Position numbers and translations under genes: made by a program. Shown here piece after piece: positions 7,101-13,894 of a DNA stretch of 17,198 nucleotides. This DNA is from JAFGUF01 sp040883315 (GTDB lineage Bacteria; Bacillota; Clostridia; Christensenellales; UMGS416), in NCBI GenBank assembly GCA_040883315.1, contig JBFLKU010000030.1, positions 1 to 17,198 of the forward strand, read 5' to 3'. Numbering within the stretch: position 1 is the first letter of the stretch; the number at the start of each line of letters is the position of its first letter. The notes beneath the pieces were generated by a model. It searched no databases. It saw only the letters and a program-made list of their open reading frames with translations, and was not told the origin of the DNA.

Positions 7101-8699
7101 ATGGAAGAAACCAAAAAAATTAGTCCTCTAGTCAAAATGATTATATTGAGCTTATTGATATATATAGTATTAAGCAGCATATTTTTTGTCATCTCTTTTG
7201 CTATAGATAGAAGCGAAGATGAGGCAATAAAAACCCATGTTCTAAACCACGAAAACATTGTGACCCATGTGGAAAGAACCCTAGTAAGCGACAAAATAGA
7301 GATGGTTTCTTCGGATTTATTATATATTGCCGATACTCTAAGGATTGGCTATGAGAGAGACGATTTTGAGGATATCTCCAATGAATGGCTTGCATTTTCC
7401 GATAGACAGAGAATTTATGATCAAATCCGCTTTATTGATATTGACGGAAACGAAATAATCAGAATAAATCTGGATGCAAAAAACGGGCCTTATATCGTTG
7501 ATAAATCATCACTTCAAAATAAAAAAGACAGATATTACTTCACCGAGTCTATCTCGCTGGATGAAAACTATATATACATATCGCAGCTGGATTTAAATAT
7601 AGAAAATGATATTGTAGAAGAGCCAATAAAGCCTGTCATTCGATTTGCAATGCCTTTTTTTGATACTCACGGGAAGCTTCGGGGCATAGTAGTAATCAAT
7701 TATCTTGCAGATGATTTGCTAAATCGGCTGGACGAAATATCGTCTACTAGTAACGGATATGTTTTCATGCTAAATTCCGACGGATACTGGATGTATAACA
7801 ACGAAAGCCCTGAATACCAATGGACATTTATGTATGATGGTTTATCTGATATAAATTTTCAAAATGAATACCCTGAGGAATGGGACAAAATGCAGCGAAA
7901 AACCAGCAACAGCATAATATCAGAAAACGGAGTATTCACCTACAAAACCACTCTCGGCAATACTTCAATATTGCTAGGAGAAGATAAACACTATCATGTT
8001 GATGGATTAGAAAGCTGGAAAATCGTTTCATACATTCCGTCAAATTCTGAATATGGCACAGTATTCACAGAAAACTTTATCCAGTGCTCAATTTCTGTTA
8101 TTAAGGATTATATAATCGTATACCCTATCACACTGCTTGTTTCATTGCTAATAGCATTTTTCGCAGTAGAGAACACCGAGAAAAGAAAAAGAATTAAATA
8201 TTTCTCCGAATACGACACAATGACCAATGTATTAAACCGCCGTGCAGGATATGAAAAGCTAGGCTATATCTCCAAAACCCTAGACAAAAATCCATGCAGC
8301 ATCAGCATATGCTTTATAGATATCAACGGGCTAAAAAGCGTAAACGACACCTTGGGACACGATGCAGGCGACGAGCTGATACTGACAGTTATCGACGAAA
8401 TAAAGAAAAATATACGAGAGAATGATTTTATATCAAGGCTGGGGGGAGATGAATTCCTAGTGGTATTCACCAATGCAGACAAGAAAAAGGCAGAGAGCAT
8501 ATGGCAGAGAATAAAAGACGGACTGGACTATATAAACGAAAATGAAAGCAGAAAATATCTAGTTAGTGCCAGCCATGGCATAGAGACATTCAACTGCGAA
8601 AAAGACAAATATTTCGACACTATAATATCCAGCGCAGACGAAAAGATGTATGAGGAAAAGAAGCTGATAAAGAAAAGCATTCAGATTCTCAGGGCATAG
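7101..8699 (+). CDS. Membrane diguanylate cyclase with extracytoplasmic Cache-like sensor
   Basis: This enzyme is predicted to join two GTP into cyclic di-GMP in response to an outside signal. The 532-residue product starts with a membrane helix (about 13-35). A roughly 300-residue extracytoplasmic region follows, with the FIDIDGNEIIRIN pattern of double-Cache sensors. A second membrane helix lies near 335-355, and a C-terminal GGDEF domain covers about 365-530. The active-site signature GGDEF is intact at 448-452, with DINGLKSVNDTLGHDAGD upstream. RxxD (REND, 439-442) lies exactly five residues before it, which matches the inhibitory I-site, so product feedback is expected. There is a weak GAGG at 7089-7092 before ATG 7101. 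It is probably a single-gene unit. The ligand is unknown. Confidence 0.92.
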   Translation: MEETKKISPLVKMIILSLLIYIVLSSIFFVISFAIDRSEDEAIKTHVLNHENIVTHVERTLVSDKIEMVSSDLLYIADTLRIGYERDDFEDISNEWLAFSDRQRIYDQIRFIDIDGNEIIRINLDAKNGPYIVDKSSLQNKKDRYYFTESISLDENYIYISQLDLNIENDIVEEPIKPVIRFAMPFFDTHGKLRGIVVINYLADDLLNRLDEISSTSNGYVFMLNSDGYWMYNNESPEYQWTFMYDGLSDINFQNEYPEEWDKMQRKTSNSIISENGVFTYKTTLGNTSILLGEDKHYHVDGLESWKIVSYIPSNSEYGTVFTENFIQCSISVIKDYIIVYPITLLVSLLIAFFAVENTEKRKRIKYFSEYDTMTNVLNRRAGYEKLGYISKTLDKNPCSISICFIDINGLKSVNDTLGHDAGDELILTVIDEIKKNIRENDFISRLGGDEFLVVFTNADKKKAESIWQRIKDGLDYINENESRKYLVSASHGIETFNCEKDKYFDTIISSADEKMYEEKKLIKKSIQILRA

Positions 8700-8714
8700 C
8701 TCAAGATAATTTAA

Positions 8715-8743
8715 TTGTTAATCGATATAATATTTTGTATAAT
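8715..8743 (+). promoter_or_regulatory. Promoter predicting a leaderless U32 transcript
   Basis: TTGTTA (8715-8720) is followed after 17 bases by a perfect TATAAT (8738-8743). The expected start point, about seven bases downstream, falls at or beside the ATG at 8750. A second TATAAT at 8726-8731 has no convincing -35 box at the right distance. Confidence 0.5.
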
Positions 8744-8749
8744 AAATAT

Positions 8750-10993
8750 ATGAGTAAAACAGAAAAGATAGAGCTACTTTCACCAGCTGGCTCTTTTGAC
8801 TCCCTTCGTCAGGCTGTGCACCAGGGTGCAGATGCCGTATATTTGGGAGGCACACTATATAGTGCCAGAGCATATGCAGGCAATTTTGATAAAGACCAAT
8901 TGAAGGATGCAATAGACTTTGCACATCTTTATGGAGTCAAGGTATACATCACAGTAAACACAATGATATATGAGAATGAAGTAATCCAATTCAAAAAATA
9001 TATTGAATATCTTGTATCGATAGGTGCAGATGCATTAATAATGCAGGATATAGGCATGGCAATATGGGCGATAAACACATTTAACATTCCAATCCATTCC
9101 TCCACCCAGATGCACAACTACTCCATCAGCAATGTAGAATTTCTAAAAAACACAGGATTCGACAGAGCTGTGCTGGCACGAGAGACGCATATAGATGACA
9201 TCAAAAAATCATCCGCTATAATGGACACGGAAGTATTCGTGCACGGTGCACTTTGCATATCATACTCCGGGCAGTGCCTCTTCAGCGCATTCGAGCACCA
9301 GCGAAGCGGAAACCGCGGGCAGTGCGCACAAGCATGCAGAATGAAATATTCTCTTTATGCAGATGGCAAAAAGCTTGTAGGTGATAAATATCTGCTAAGC
9401 CCTAAAGATTTAGCACTGCTGGAAAATACAGATGAAATAATATCAGCAGGTGCAAAGTCTGTGAAGCTGGAAGGCAGAATGAAATCCCATGAATATGTGG
9501 GATTTATCACAAAAACCTATAGAAAAATCATAGATGGTTTTTATAGTGGCAGCCCATTCACACCCAGCAAAGATGATATTGACACTCTGCAAAGGCTTTT
9601 TAACAGAGGCTTTACCAGAGGATACACATTTGGACTGGACAACAAAGAACTGATGAGTACCAGCCGCCCCAATCACGCTGGCGTGTATATAGGCGACGTT
9701 ATATCCGCAACTAGAGAATACATAACTATACGGCTGCACGACACCCTGAACCAAGGTGACGGCATAAAATTCGATAAAGCGGACAAAGGATTTGTTTGCA
9801 ATAAAATATTTGTCGAAGGCATGCTGAAATCTTCCGCATATGCCAACCAAATAATAAAGCTGGAAAACAAAATAAACCTGCAGGGAAATGACAAACTTCT
9901 ACTCACCAAGGATATATCCCTGTTAAAGGATTTAGGCGACTATCAAGAAAAGAAGATACCGGTAAATATTGAGGCAAAGTTTTTGCTTGGCAAGCCCTGC
10001 AAAATAAAAATAGTCGATTCAGACGGCAATTACGCAGAGTGCCAAGGCTCAGTTGCGGAACAAAGCATAAACGCACCTGCAAAGCAAGATGACATCGCCG
10101 CAAGCCTTTCCAAGCTGGGCGGCACAGCATATGAAGCAGACAATATACATATAGAAATGGATGAAAATATATTCATAAGCAAGAGCAGCATCAATCAGCT
10201 TCGCAGAGACGCAACAGAGCTATTAAATAAAAAGCGTACACAAACAATTAAGTATGAGAAATCAGACTACTCCCCTGCTTTTTCTGCTCCCCTGCTCTCC
10301 GGCTTTACGGTGAGCTGCACAGTAGAAAACAAAGAGCAGCTGAGCGCAGTGCTGAAGCACAACGTAGACAGAATATACATTCGCGACTATGATTTATATA
10401 ATGAATATAAATCCAAGCATGATAATGTATATTATTTTATTAGCAGACTTAGTAAAAACGAAACCACATTTGAAAACGAGAAATTAGTAGTCTGTGACAC
10501 AGGCGGCATTAAATATGCGGAGAACAATACTGTTATGTGCGACTATATGATGAATATATCAAACAGCAGCTCTCTGGCAGAAATGCACAAATGCAATATT
10601 CAAAGCGTTTGTCTTTCAGTTGAATTGAGTGATGAAAGCATAGAGGATATTGCCAAGAACTACTCCATAGCCTATGGTAGCACTCCAAAGGCAGAGATAC
10701 TGGTATATGGCAGAGTACAGCTGATGGCAATGAAGCACTGCATTGTTGACACGCATCTGCCGTGTGGGGAATGCAAAAATTCCAACGTATATATAGAGGA
10801 TATCAAGGGAAATAAATTCCCATTAAAGACTGATGAAAACTGCAGTAATTTTATATATTCAAAGGATGTGATAGATAAAGCAGACAAGATACCATACTAT
10901 AAATCCATAGGAATTAGCGGAGTACGACTGGACTTTTTCGACGAAAGTGCTGACGAGATGAACGAAGTTTTAAGCAAAATCCTTTGCATGTAG
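8750..10993 (+). CDS. U32-family protein (RlhA/YrrO type, probable RNA-hydroxylation enzyme)
   Basis: U32 proteins were annotated as collagenase-like peptidases. Characterised relatives such as E. coli RlhA and TrhP instead carry out hydroxylation of 23S rRNA or tRNA. The 747-residue product opens with the family start IELLSPAGSFDSLRQAV and a TIM-barrel-like GADAVYLGG motif. The U32 signature runs from Glu161 to Ser179, with Cys169 and Cys176, then Cys192 and Cys196, which are candidates for iron-sulphur ligation. The large middle and C-terminal part fits the long RlhA/YrrO form. I prefer ATG 8750 to an in-frame TTG at 8735 because the family N-terminus begins there and the promoter overlaps the TTG. 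Neither start has a Shine-Dalgarno. RlhA-like function is family inference. Confidence 0.88.
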   Translation: MSKTEKIELLSPAGSFDSLRQAVHQGADAVYLGGTLYSARAYAGNFDKDQLKDAIDFAHLYGVKVYITVNTMIYENEVIQFKKYIEYLVSIGADALIMQDIGMAIWAINTFNIPIHSSTQMHNYSISNVEFLKNTGFDRAVLARETHIDDIKKSSAIMDTEVFVHGALCISYSGQCLFSAFEHQRSGNRGQCAQACRMKYSLYADGKKLVGDKYLLSPKDLALLENTDEIISAGAKSVKLEGRMKSHEYVGFITKTYRKIIDGFYSGSPFTPSKDDIDTLQRLFNRGFTRGYTFGLDNKELMSTSRPNHAGVYIGDVISATREYITIRLHDTLNQGDGIKFDKADKGFVCNKIFVEGMLKSSAYANQIIKLENKINLQGNDKLLLTKDISLLKDLGDYQEKKIPVNIEAKFLLGKPCKIKIVDSDGNYAECQGSVAEQSINAPAKQDDIAASLSKLGGTAYEADNIHIEMDENIFISKSSINQLRRDATELLNKKRTQTIKYEKSDYSPAFSAPLLSGFTVSCTVENKEQLSAVLKHNVDRIYIRDYDLYNEYKSKHDNVYYFISRLSKNETTFENEKLVVCDTGGIKYAENNTVMCDYMMNISNSSSLAEMHKCNIQSVCLSVELSDESIEDIAKNYSIAYGSTPKAEILVYGRVQLMAMKHCIVDTHLPCGECKNSNVYIEDIKGNKFPLKTDENCSNFIYSKDVIDKADKIPYYKSIGISGVRLDFFDESADEMNEVLSKILCM

Positions 10994-11043
10994 ACTATTT
11001 ATGTAGTATACTGGACATCGCAAAAAATTAGAAAGTGAATTAT

Positions 11044-11709
11044 ATGAATTACAGATATATTTTATTTGATTTGGACGGCACAATAATCGACTCAAAAAAT
11101 GGCGTAATAACCGCTGCAAAATTTGCTCTGGACAAAATGGGAGTTCCCGAAACAAAAATAGTAGATTTAGATAGAATGATCGGTCCTCCCCTAAAAAGTT
11201 CATTCGTAGACTTTTTCGGTTTGAAGGATGAATTTGCGGACGCAGCAGTAAAATATTTTAGAGAATTTTACAGAGAAAAAGCGATTTTTGACTATGAAGT
11301 ATATGATGGAATGCTAGACGTTCTGAACATGCTGAAAAGAGAAGGATATATTCTGGCACTGGCCACATCAAAACCCACGGTTTTTGCAAAGCGGATACTG
11401 GAAAGAAGCAATATGCTTCATCTTTTCGATTCTATAATTGGTGCCAATCTGGACGACTCTAATTCAGACAAAGCACATATAATATCACAAGTAATTGATG
11501 AGCTTAATATCTATAACCTAGACCAAGCTGTCATGATTGGCGATCGGAAATATGACATCTATGGTGCAAATGCTGTTGGCATACGATCAATCGGCGTACT
11601 TTATAGCTATGGTACATTCGAAGAGATGCAGGAAGCAGGCGCAAGCTACGTGGTGAATACCGTTGAAGAGCTTGGAAATCTGCTATACAGCCTGAAAAGC
11701 GATGATTGA
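11044..11709 (+). CDS. HAD-superfamily phosphatase (phosphoglycolate phosphatase-like)
   Basis: This is a cytoplasmic hydrolase that removes phosphate from a small metabolite through a phospho-aspartate. The 221-residue product has HAD motif I FDLDGTIIDS with nucleophile Asp9 and acid/base Asp11. A helical C1-type cap (about 15-80) follows. Motif II is in LALATSKP, a conserved Lys is in SDKAHII, and motif IV is MIGDRKYDI. This layout matches the Gph/PpaX branch, but the substrate cannot be read from sequence. A GTG at 11035 is in frame. ATG 11044 fits the family start better and leaves the weak AAAGTGA (11032-11038) as ribosome binding site. The stop overlaps the following acetyltransferase gene by 8 bases, implying translational coupling. 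Confidence 0.88.
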   Translation: MNYRYILFDLDGTIIDSKNGVITAAKFALDKMGVPETKIVDLDRMIGPPLKSSFVDFFGLKDEFADAAVKYFREFYREKAIFDYEVYDGMLDVLNMLKREGYILALATSKPTVFAKRILERSNMLHLFDSIIGANLDDSNSDKAHIISQVIDELNIYNLDQAVMIGDRKYDIYGANAVGIRSIGVLYSYGTFEEMQEAGASYVVNTVEELGNLLYSLKSDD

Positions 11710-12094
11710 GAACAATATAAAATATCAAAACACCCTAGAAAATATCAGCCCCAAAATGCTGGATAGCTTTTGCGTAGGTTGGTCGAAGCCCTTGGACGGA
11801 GAGAAGATATTTGCAATATTAGAAAATAGCTATAAATTTTCTTTGGCAATGGATAATAAAAAGGTGGTAGGCTTTGTTCAGGCTATATCCGACAAAGTGA
11901 AATTTGCATTTATTCCAATGCTGGAAGTTTTGCCGGAATACCAAGGCAAAGGCATCGGAACAGAGCTGATGAAGAACATATTATCACAGCTAGAGTGCAT
12001 CGACAATATAGACCTTATATGCGATGCAGAGCTACAGCCCTATTACGAAAAACTTGGTATGATGAAATACACCGGAATGGTAATTAGAAAATAA
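11702..12094 (+). CDS. GNAT-family N-acetyltransferase
   Basis: This small enzyme is predicted to transfer an acetyl group from acetyl-CoA to an unknown amine. The 130-residue product is a compact GNAT fold. The acetyl-CoA pyrophosphate-binding motif A is VLPEYQGKGIGTELM, with QGKGIG at 81-86. The C-terminal YYEKLGMMKYTGM is typical of motif B. Its ATG lies inside the end of the upstream phosphatase gene (ATGATTGA, 11702-11709), so translation is probably coupled and the two products may act in one pathway. A bidirectional terminator follows at once. The substrate is unknown. Confidence 0.85.
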   Translation: MIENNIKYQNTLENISPKMLDSFCVGWSKPLDGEKIFAILENSYKFSLAMDNKKVVGFVQAISDKVKFAFIPMLEVLPEYQGKGIGTELMKNILSQLECIDNIDLICDAELQPYYEKLGMMKYTGMVIRK

Positions 12095-12100
12095 TATTAA

Positions 12101-12125
12101 ATCCTCTCATATGAGAGGATTTTTC
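12101..12125. terminator. Bidirectional terminator between convergent genes
   Basis: A perfect 8-bp stem, ATCCTCTC/GAGAGGAT (12101-12108 and 12113-12120), has an ATAT loop. It is followed by T5 on the plus strand and by TTTAATATTATTTT on the minus strand. It separates the acetyltransferase gene from the convergent dehydrogenase gene. Confidence 0.88.
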
Positions 12126-12134
12126 ATATTGTGA

Positions 12135-12866
12135 TTATTTTTCTTTAATCTTTCTCAATGCCTCAACTAATGTCATCCCGCTGTATTCCTGTGCACTAAT
12201 TATCTTAGCCTCCGCTGTGTTGTCTATAAACGCTCCCAATGCTACTCCCGGCAGTGCACTCTTCGGGTCATTTGGTGCCTGGCTGCCGCCCATATCCGTC
12301 CTGCACCAGCCCGGATCTACAAGGCTAAGTATCACATTCTTTCCCTTTAATTTGGTTTGCAGGTCAATTGTCACCTTGTCTAGCGCCGCCTTGCTGGCTG
12401 AATATCCTGCCTGCTCCGGCTCATTCTGTATGCCGCTGGTGGTGTTTATCACCCTGCCAAATCCCCTCTCCAGCATTTTGGGAATAAAGTGATAGCATAT
12501 TTTCATAGGAGCTATGGTGTTTACCAAAAAGCTGATTTCATAGTCGCTCTCCGGCGTACTAAAATATTCAGGACGATATCCCGGCTGGATACCTGCATTA
12601 TTAAATACTATGTCCACATCTGCTTTCAGCCCGTCTATCTCTGCAAGCATTTTATTTACAGAGTCCATATCAGAAAGCTCTGCTTCTATCTGAAATACTT
12701 CAACGCCCCTTTTTATAATCTCTTCTGCTATTTCATCTGTGCTGCTTCGTTTTCTGCTTTGAATTATCAAATTGCACCCATTTTCAGCCATGAAAAGTGC
12801 TAGCTCTTTGCCTATTCCCCTGCTCGCTCCTGTTATTAGTGCCCATCTTCCTTTTACATCTATCAA
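12135..12866 (-). CDS. Short-chain dehydrogenase/reductase (SDR)
   Basis: This is a classical SDR, a cytoplasmic NAD(P)-dependent oxidoreductase. From the TTG start the product has 243 residues. The Rossmann motif TGASRGIG is at 12-19 and NNAG at 89-92. The catalytic Ser144 lies in NTTSG, and YSASK provides Tyr155 and Lys159. All active-site residues are intact. TTG 12866 is chosen because GGAGG (12873-12877) lies six bases upstream and the protein then starts in the usual place. An in-frame ATG at 12923 would add 19 atypical residues and overlaps the promoter -35 box. It is a single-gene unit, convergent with the acetyltransferase gene. The substrate cannot be assigned. Confidence 0.9.
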   Translation of the reverse strand: MIDVKGRWALITGASRGIGKELALFMAENGCNLIIQSRKRSSTDEIAEEIIKRGVEVFQIEAELSDMDSVNKMLAEIDGLKADVDIVFNNAGIQPGYRPEYFSTPESDYEISFLVNTIAPMKICYHFIPKMLERGFGRVINTTSGIQNEPEQAGYSASKAALDKVTIDLQTKLKGKNVILSLVDPGWCRTDMGGSQAPNDPKSALPGVALGAFIDNTAEAKIISAQEYSGMTLVEALRKIKEK

Positions 12867-12894
12867 AATATGCCTCCGTATGTGCTTTTTTATT

Positions 12895-12923
12895 ATTATA
12901 TATTGGTATTGTTTTATAATCAA
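12895..12923 (-). promoter_or_regulatory. Promoter of the SDR gene
   Basis: On the minus strand TTGATT (12923-12918) is followed after 17 bases by a perfect TATAAT (12900-12895). The start near 12888 gives a leader of about 22 bases that contains the GGAGG. This also excludes the upstream ATG at 12923 as the translation start. Confidence 0.65.
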
Positions 12924-13007
12924 ATATATTGCTATGGTATATTTATAATTTTCTATTAAATAACACTTGCCTAAGCAGCCTATTCTCTAATACTAAAAGA
13001 TAAAGTA

Positions 13008-13033
13008 AAAAGCATTCCGCATGGAATGCTTTT
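13008..13033 (-). terminator. Terminator of a displaced tmRNA/tRNA gene 3' end
   Basis: A perfect 11-bp stem, AAAAGCATTCC (13008-13018) against GGAATGCTTTT (13023-13033), has a 4-base loop. Read on the minus strand it is followed by TACTTT, and it starts one base after CTCCACCA. No minus-strand protein gene ends nearby (the closest, at 13540, lies beyond tnpV), so it looks like the terminator of a lost stable-RNA gene. Confidence 0.7.
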
Positions 13034-13034
13034 A

Positions 13035-13045
13035 TGGTGGAGGGG
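13035..13045 (-). other. Possible attachment-site remnant: 3' end of an ssrA (tmRNA) or tRNA gene
   Basis: Read on the minus strand this is CCCCTCCACCA. Bacterial tmRNA genes commonly end in CTCCACCA, and here the CCA lies one base before a strong terminator, as at a stable-RNA gene end. The upstream part does not continue as a T-arm (no GGTTCGA), so only the last 8-11 bases remain. This is the arrangement left when an integrase inserts DNA at the 3' end of ssrA and displaces the old end. The core is short, so chance cannot be excluded. Confidence 0.5.
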
Positions 13046-13129
13046 AACACTCAAATTACTAGGCACTCAGATGTATTTAAAGGCAAAATTACGGTAGTTT
13101 AGCTTAAAAATTATAAGGAGTGATAAAAA

Positions 13130-13447
13130 ATGAAGACAAAAACGAAAAACGGGATTCAATATATTATGAAAAATGGAATATGGTATCCAAATCTTAGAGT
13201 TAAAGACAATATAGTATTAGGAAAATACGGAAAGAAGAAATTAAAATATTTAAAAGAAAACAGAAAAAGCCTATATGAATTTCTTTTATTAGAAGGCGAA
13301 TTGTATTTCTACTGCAAATTAATTGAGGATAATGCTGTAGAAATGGAAGATATATTAATAAGGAAGTGCTTAAAAGATGGCTGTGGGCATATGATGGCTG
13401 CTGCAATGGCTGAGAAAATAGTATGCAACGATATTATATTTAATTAA
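13130..13447 (+). CDS. TnpV-like transposon-associated small protein
   Basis: TnpV proteins are small proteins of unknown function carried by mobilisable transposons and related elements of Clostridia. The 105-residue product has the family layout: an NGIWYPNL start, a basic YGKKKLKYLKENRK segment, then LYEFLLLEGEL and an acidic helix, ending in MAEKIVCNDIIF. Assignment is by recognition of this pattern, and the protein is slightly shorter than TnpV proteins I know of. AAGGAG at 13115-13120 lies nine bases before ATG 13130. Base composition is strongly AT-rich, unlike the genes up to 12866. A decayed second copy of its 3' part lies at 15948-16084 in the same orientation, so the gene belongs to the acquired region. 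Confidence 0.65.
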   Translation: MKTKTKNGIQYIMKNGIWYPNLRVKDNIVLGKYGKKKLKYLKENRKSLYEFLLLEGELYFYCKLIEDNAVEMEDILIRKCLKDGCGHMMAAAMAEKIVCNDIIFN

Positions 13448-13474
13448 AAGCGAAATTTGCATGGTATATATTAT

Positions 13475-13503
13475 AAGGATGAGCACTGTTTGTGAGCATC
13501 CTT
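13475..13503. terminator. Hairpin between tnpV-like gene and the convergent minus-strand operon
   Basis: AAGGATG (13475-13481) pairs with CATCCTT (13497-13503), and an inner CAC/GTG helix lies beyond an AG/AG internal loop. TTAT and ATAA on the flanks can lengthen the stem. The T-runs on either side are short, so terminator function for the two convergent units is likely but not certain. Confidence 0.5.
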
Positions 13504-13539
13504 TCATAATAAAGACGGCAAACAATTCTTAGTTCATTC

Positions 13540-13878
13540 CTAGTCGATTTTGGCAAATGTAGCCATAGGTAATGAAGATAGATTGGGAAAGCATTTTATT
13601 ATACTACCTACAGTCATTATTGCTCCTTTAGTTCTAGTAGTTCTTGACTTATATTTTTGTATCTCTTTTGGGGAACTATCTACAAAAACCGCTTCACAAA
13701 TTAGTGCTATTGCTTCCATTTGCTGTTGTGAAGACTTTTCACGTTCTAACTTAGCCAATTGGGAATTTATGCTTATTTTATTAACTAACACTAAAGTCTC
13801 TACGTCCATATCGTTTATATCAGATGGATTTATTCTAATCATATAATCATTTCTATTGTTAACAGTTGGTTTTTTCAC
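13540..13878 (-). CDS. Uncharacterised 112-residue protein downstream of the phosphoesterase
   Basis: I do not recognise this family. The product is hydrophilic and predicted mostly helical, with no signal peptide or membrane segment. Residues 30-65 form a Glu/Gln-rich helix, and residues 70-90 are basic (KYKSRTTRTKG). It ends in a mildly hydrophobic stretch with CFPNLSSLPM. The start is GTG 13878, with AGAGGG at 13888-13893 nine bases upstream. It lies only 16 bases after the phosphoesterase gene, and its ribosome binding site abuts the upstream stop codon, so the two are almost certainly one operon and probably translationally coupled. That suggests a partner or regulator of the phosphoesterase, which is inference. 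Confidence 0.7.
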   Translation of the reverse strand: MKKPTVNNRNDYMIRINPSDINDMDVETLVLVNKISINSQLAKLEREKSSQQQMEAIALICEAVFVDSSPKEIQKYKSRTTRTKGAIMTVGSIIKCFPNLSSLPMATFAKID

Positions 13879-13894
13879 GTACTTTTACCCTCTT

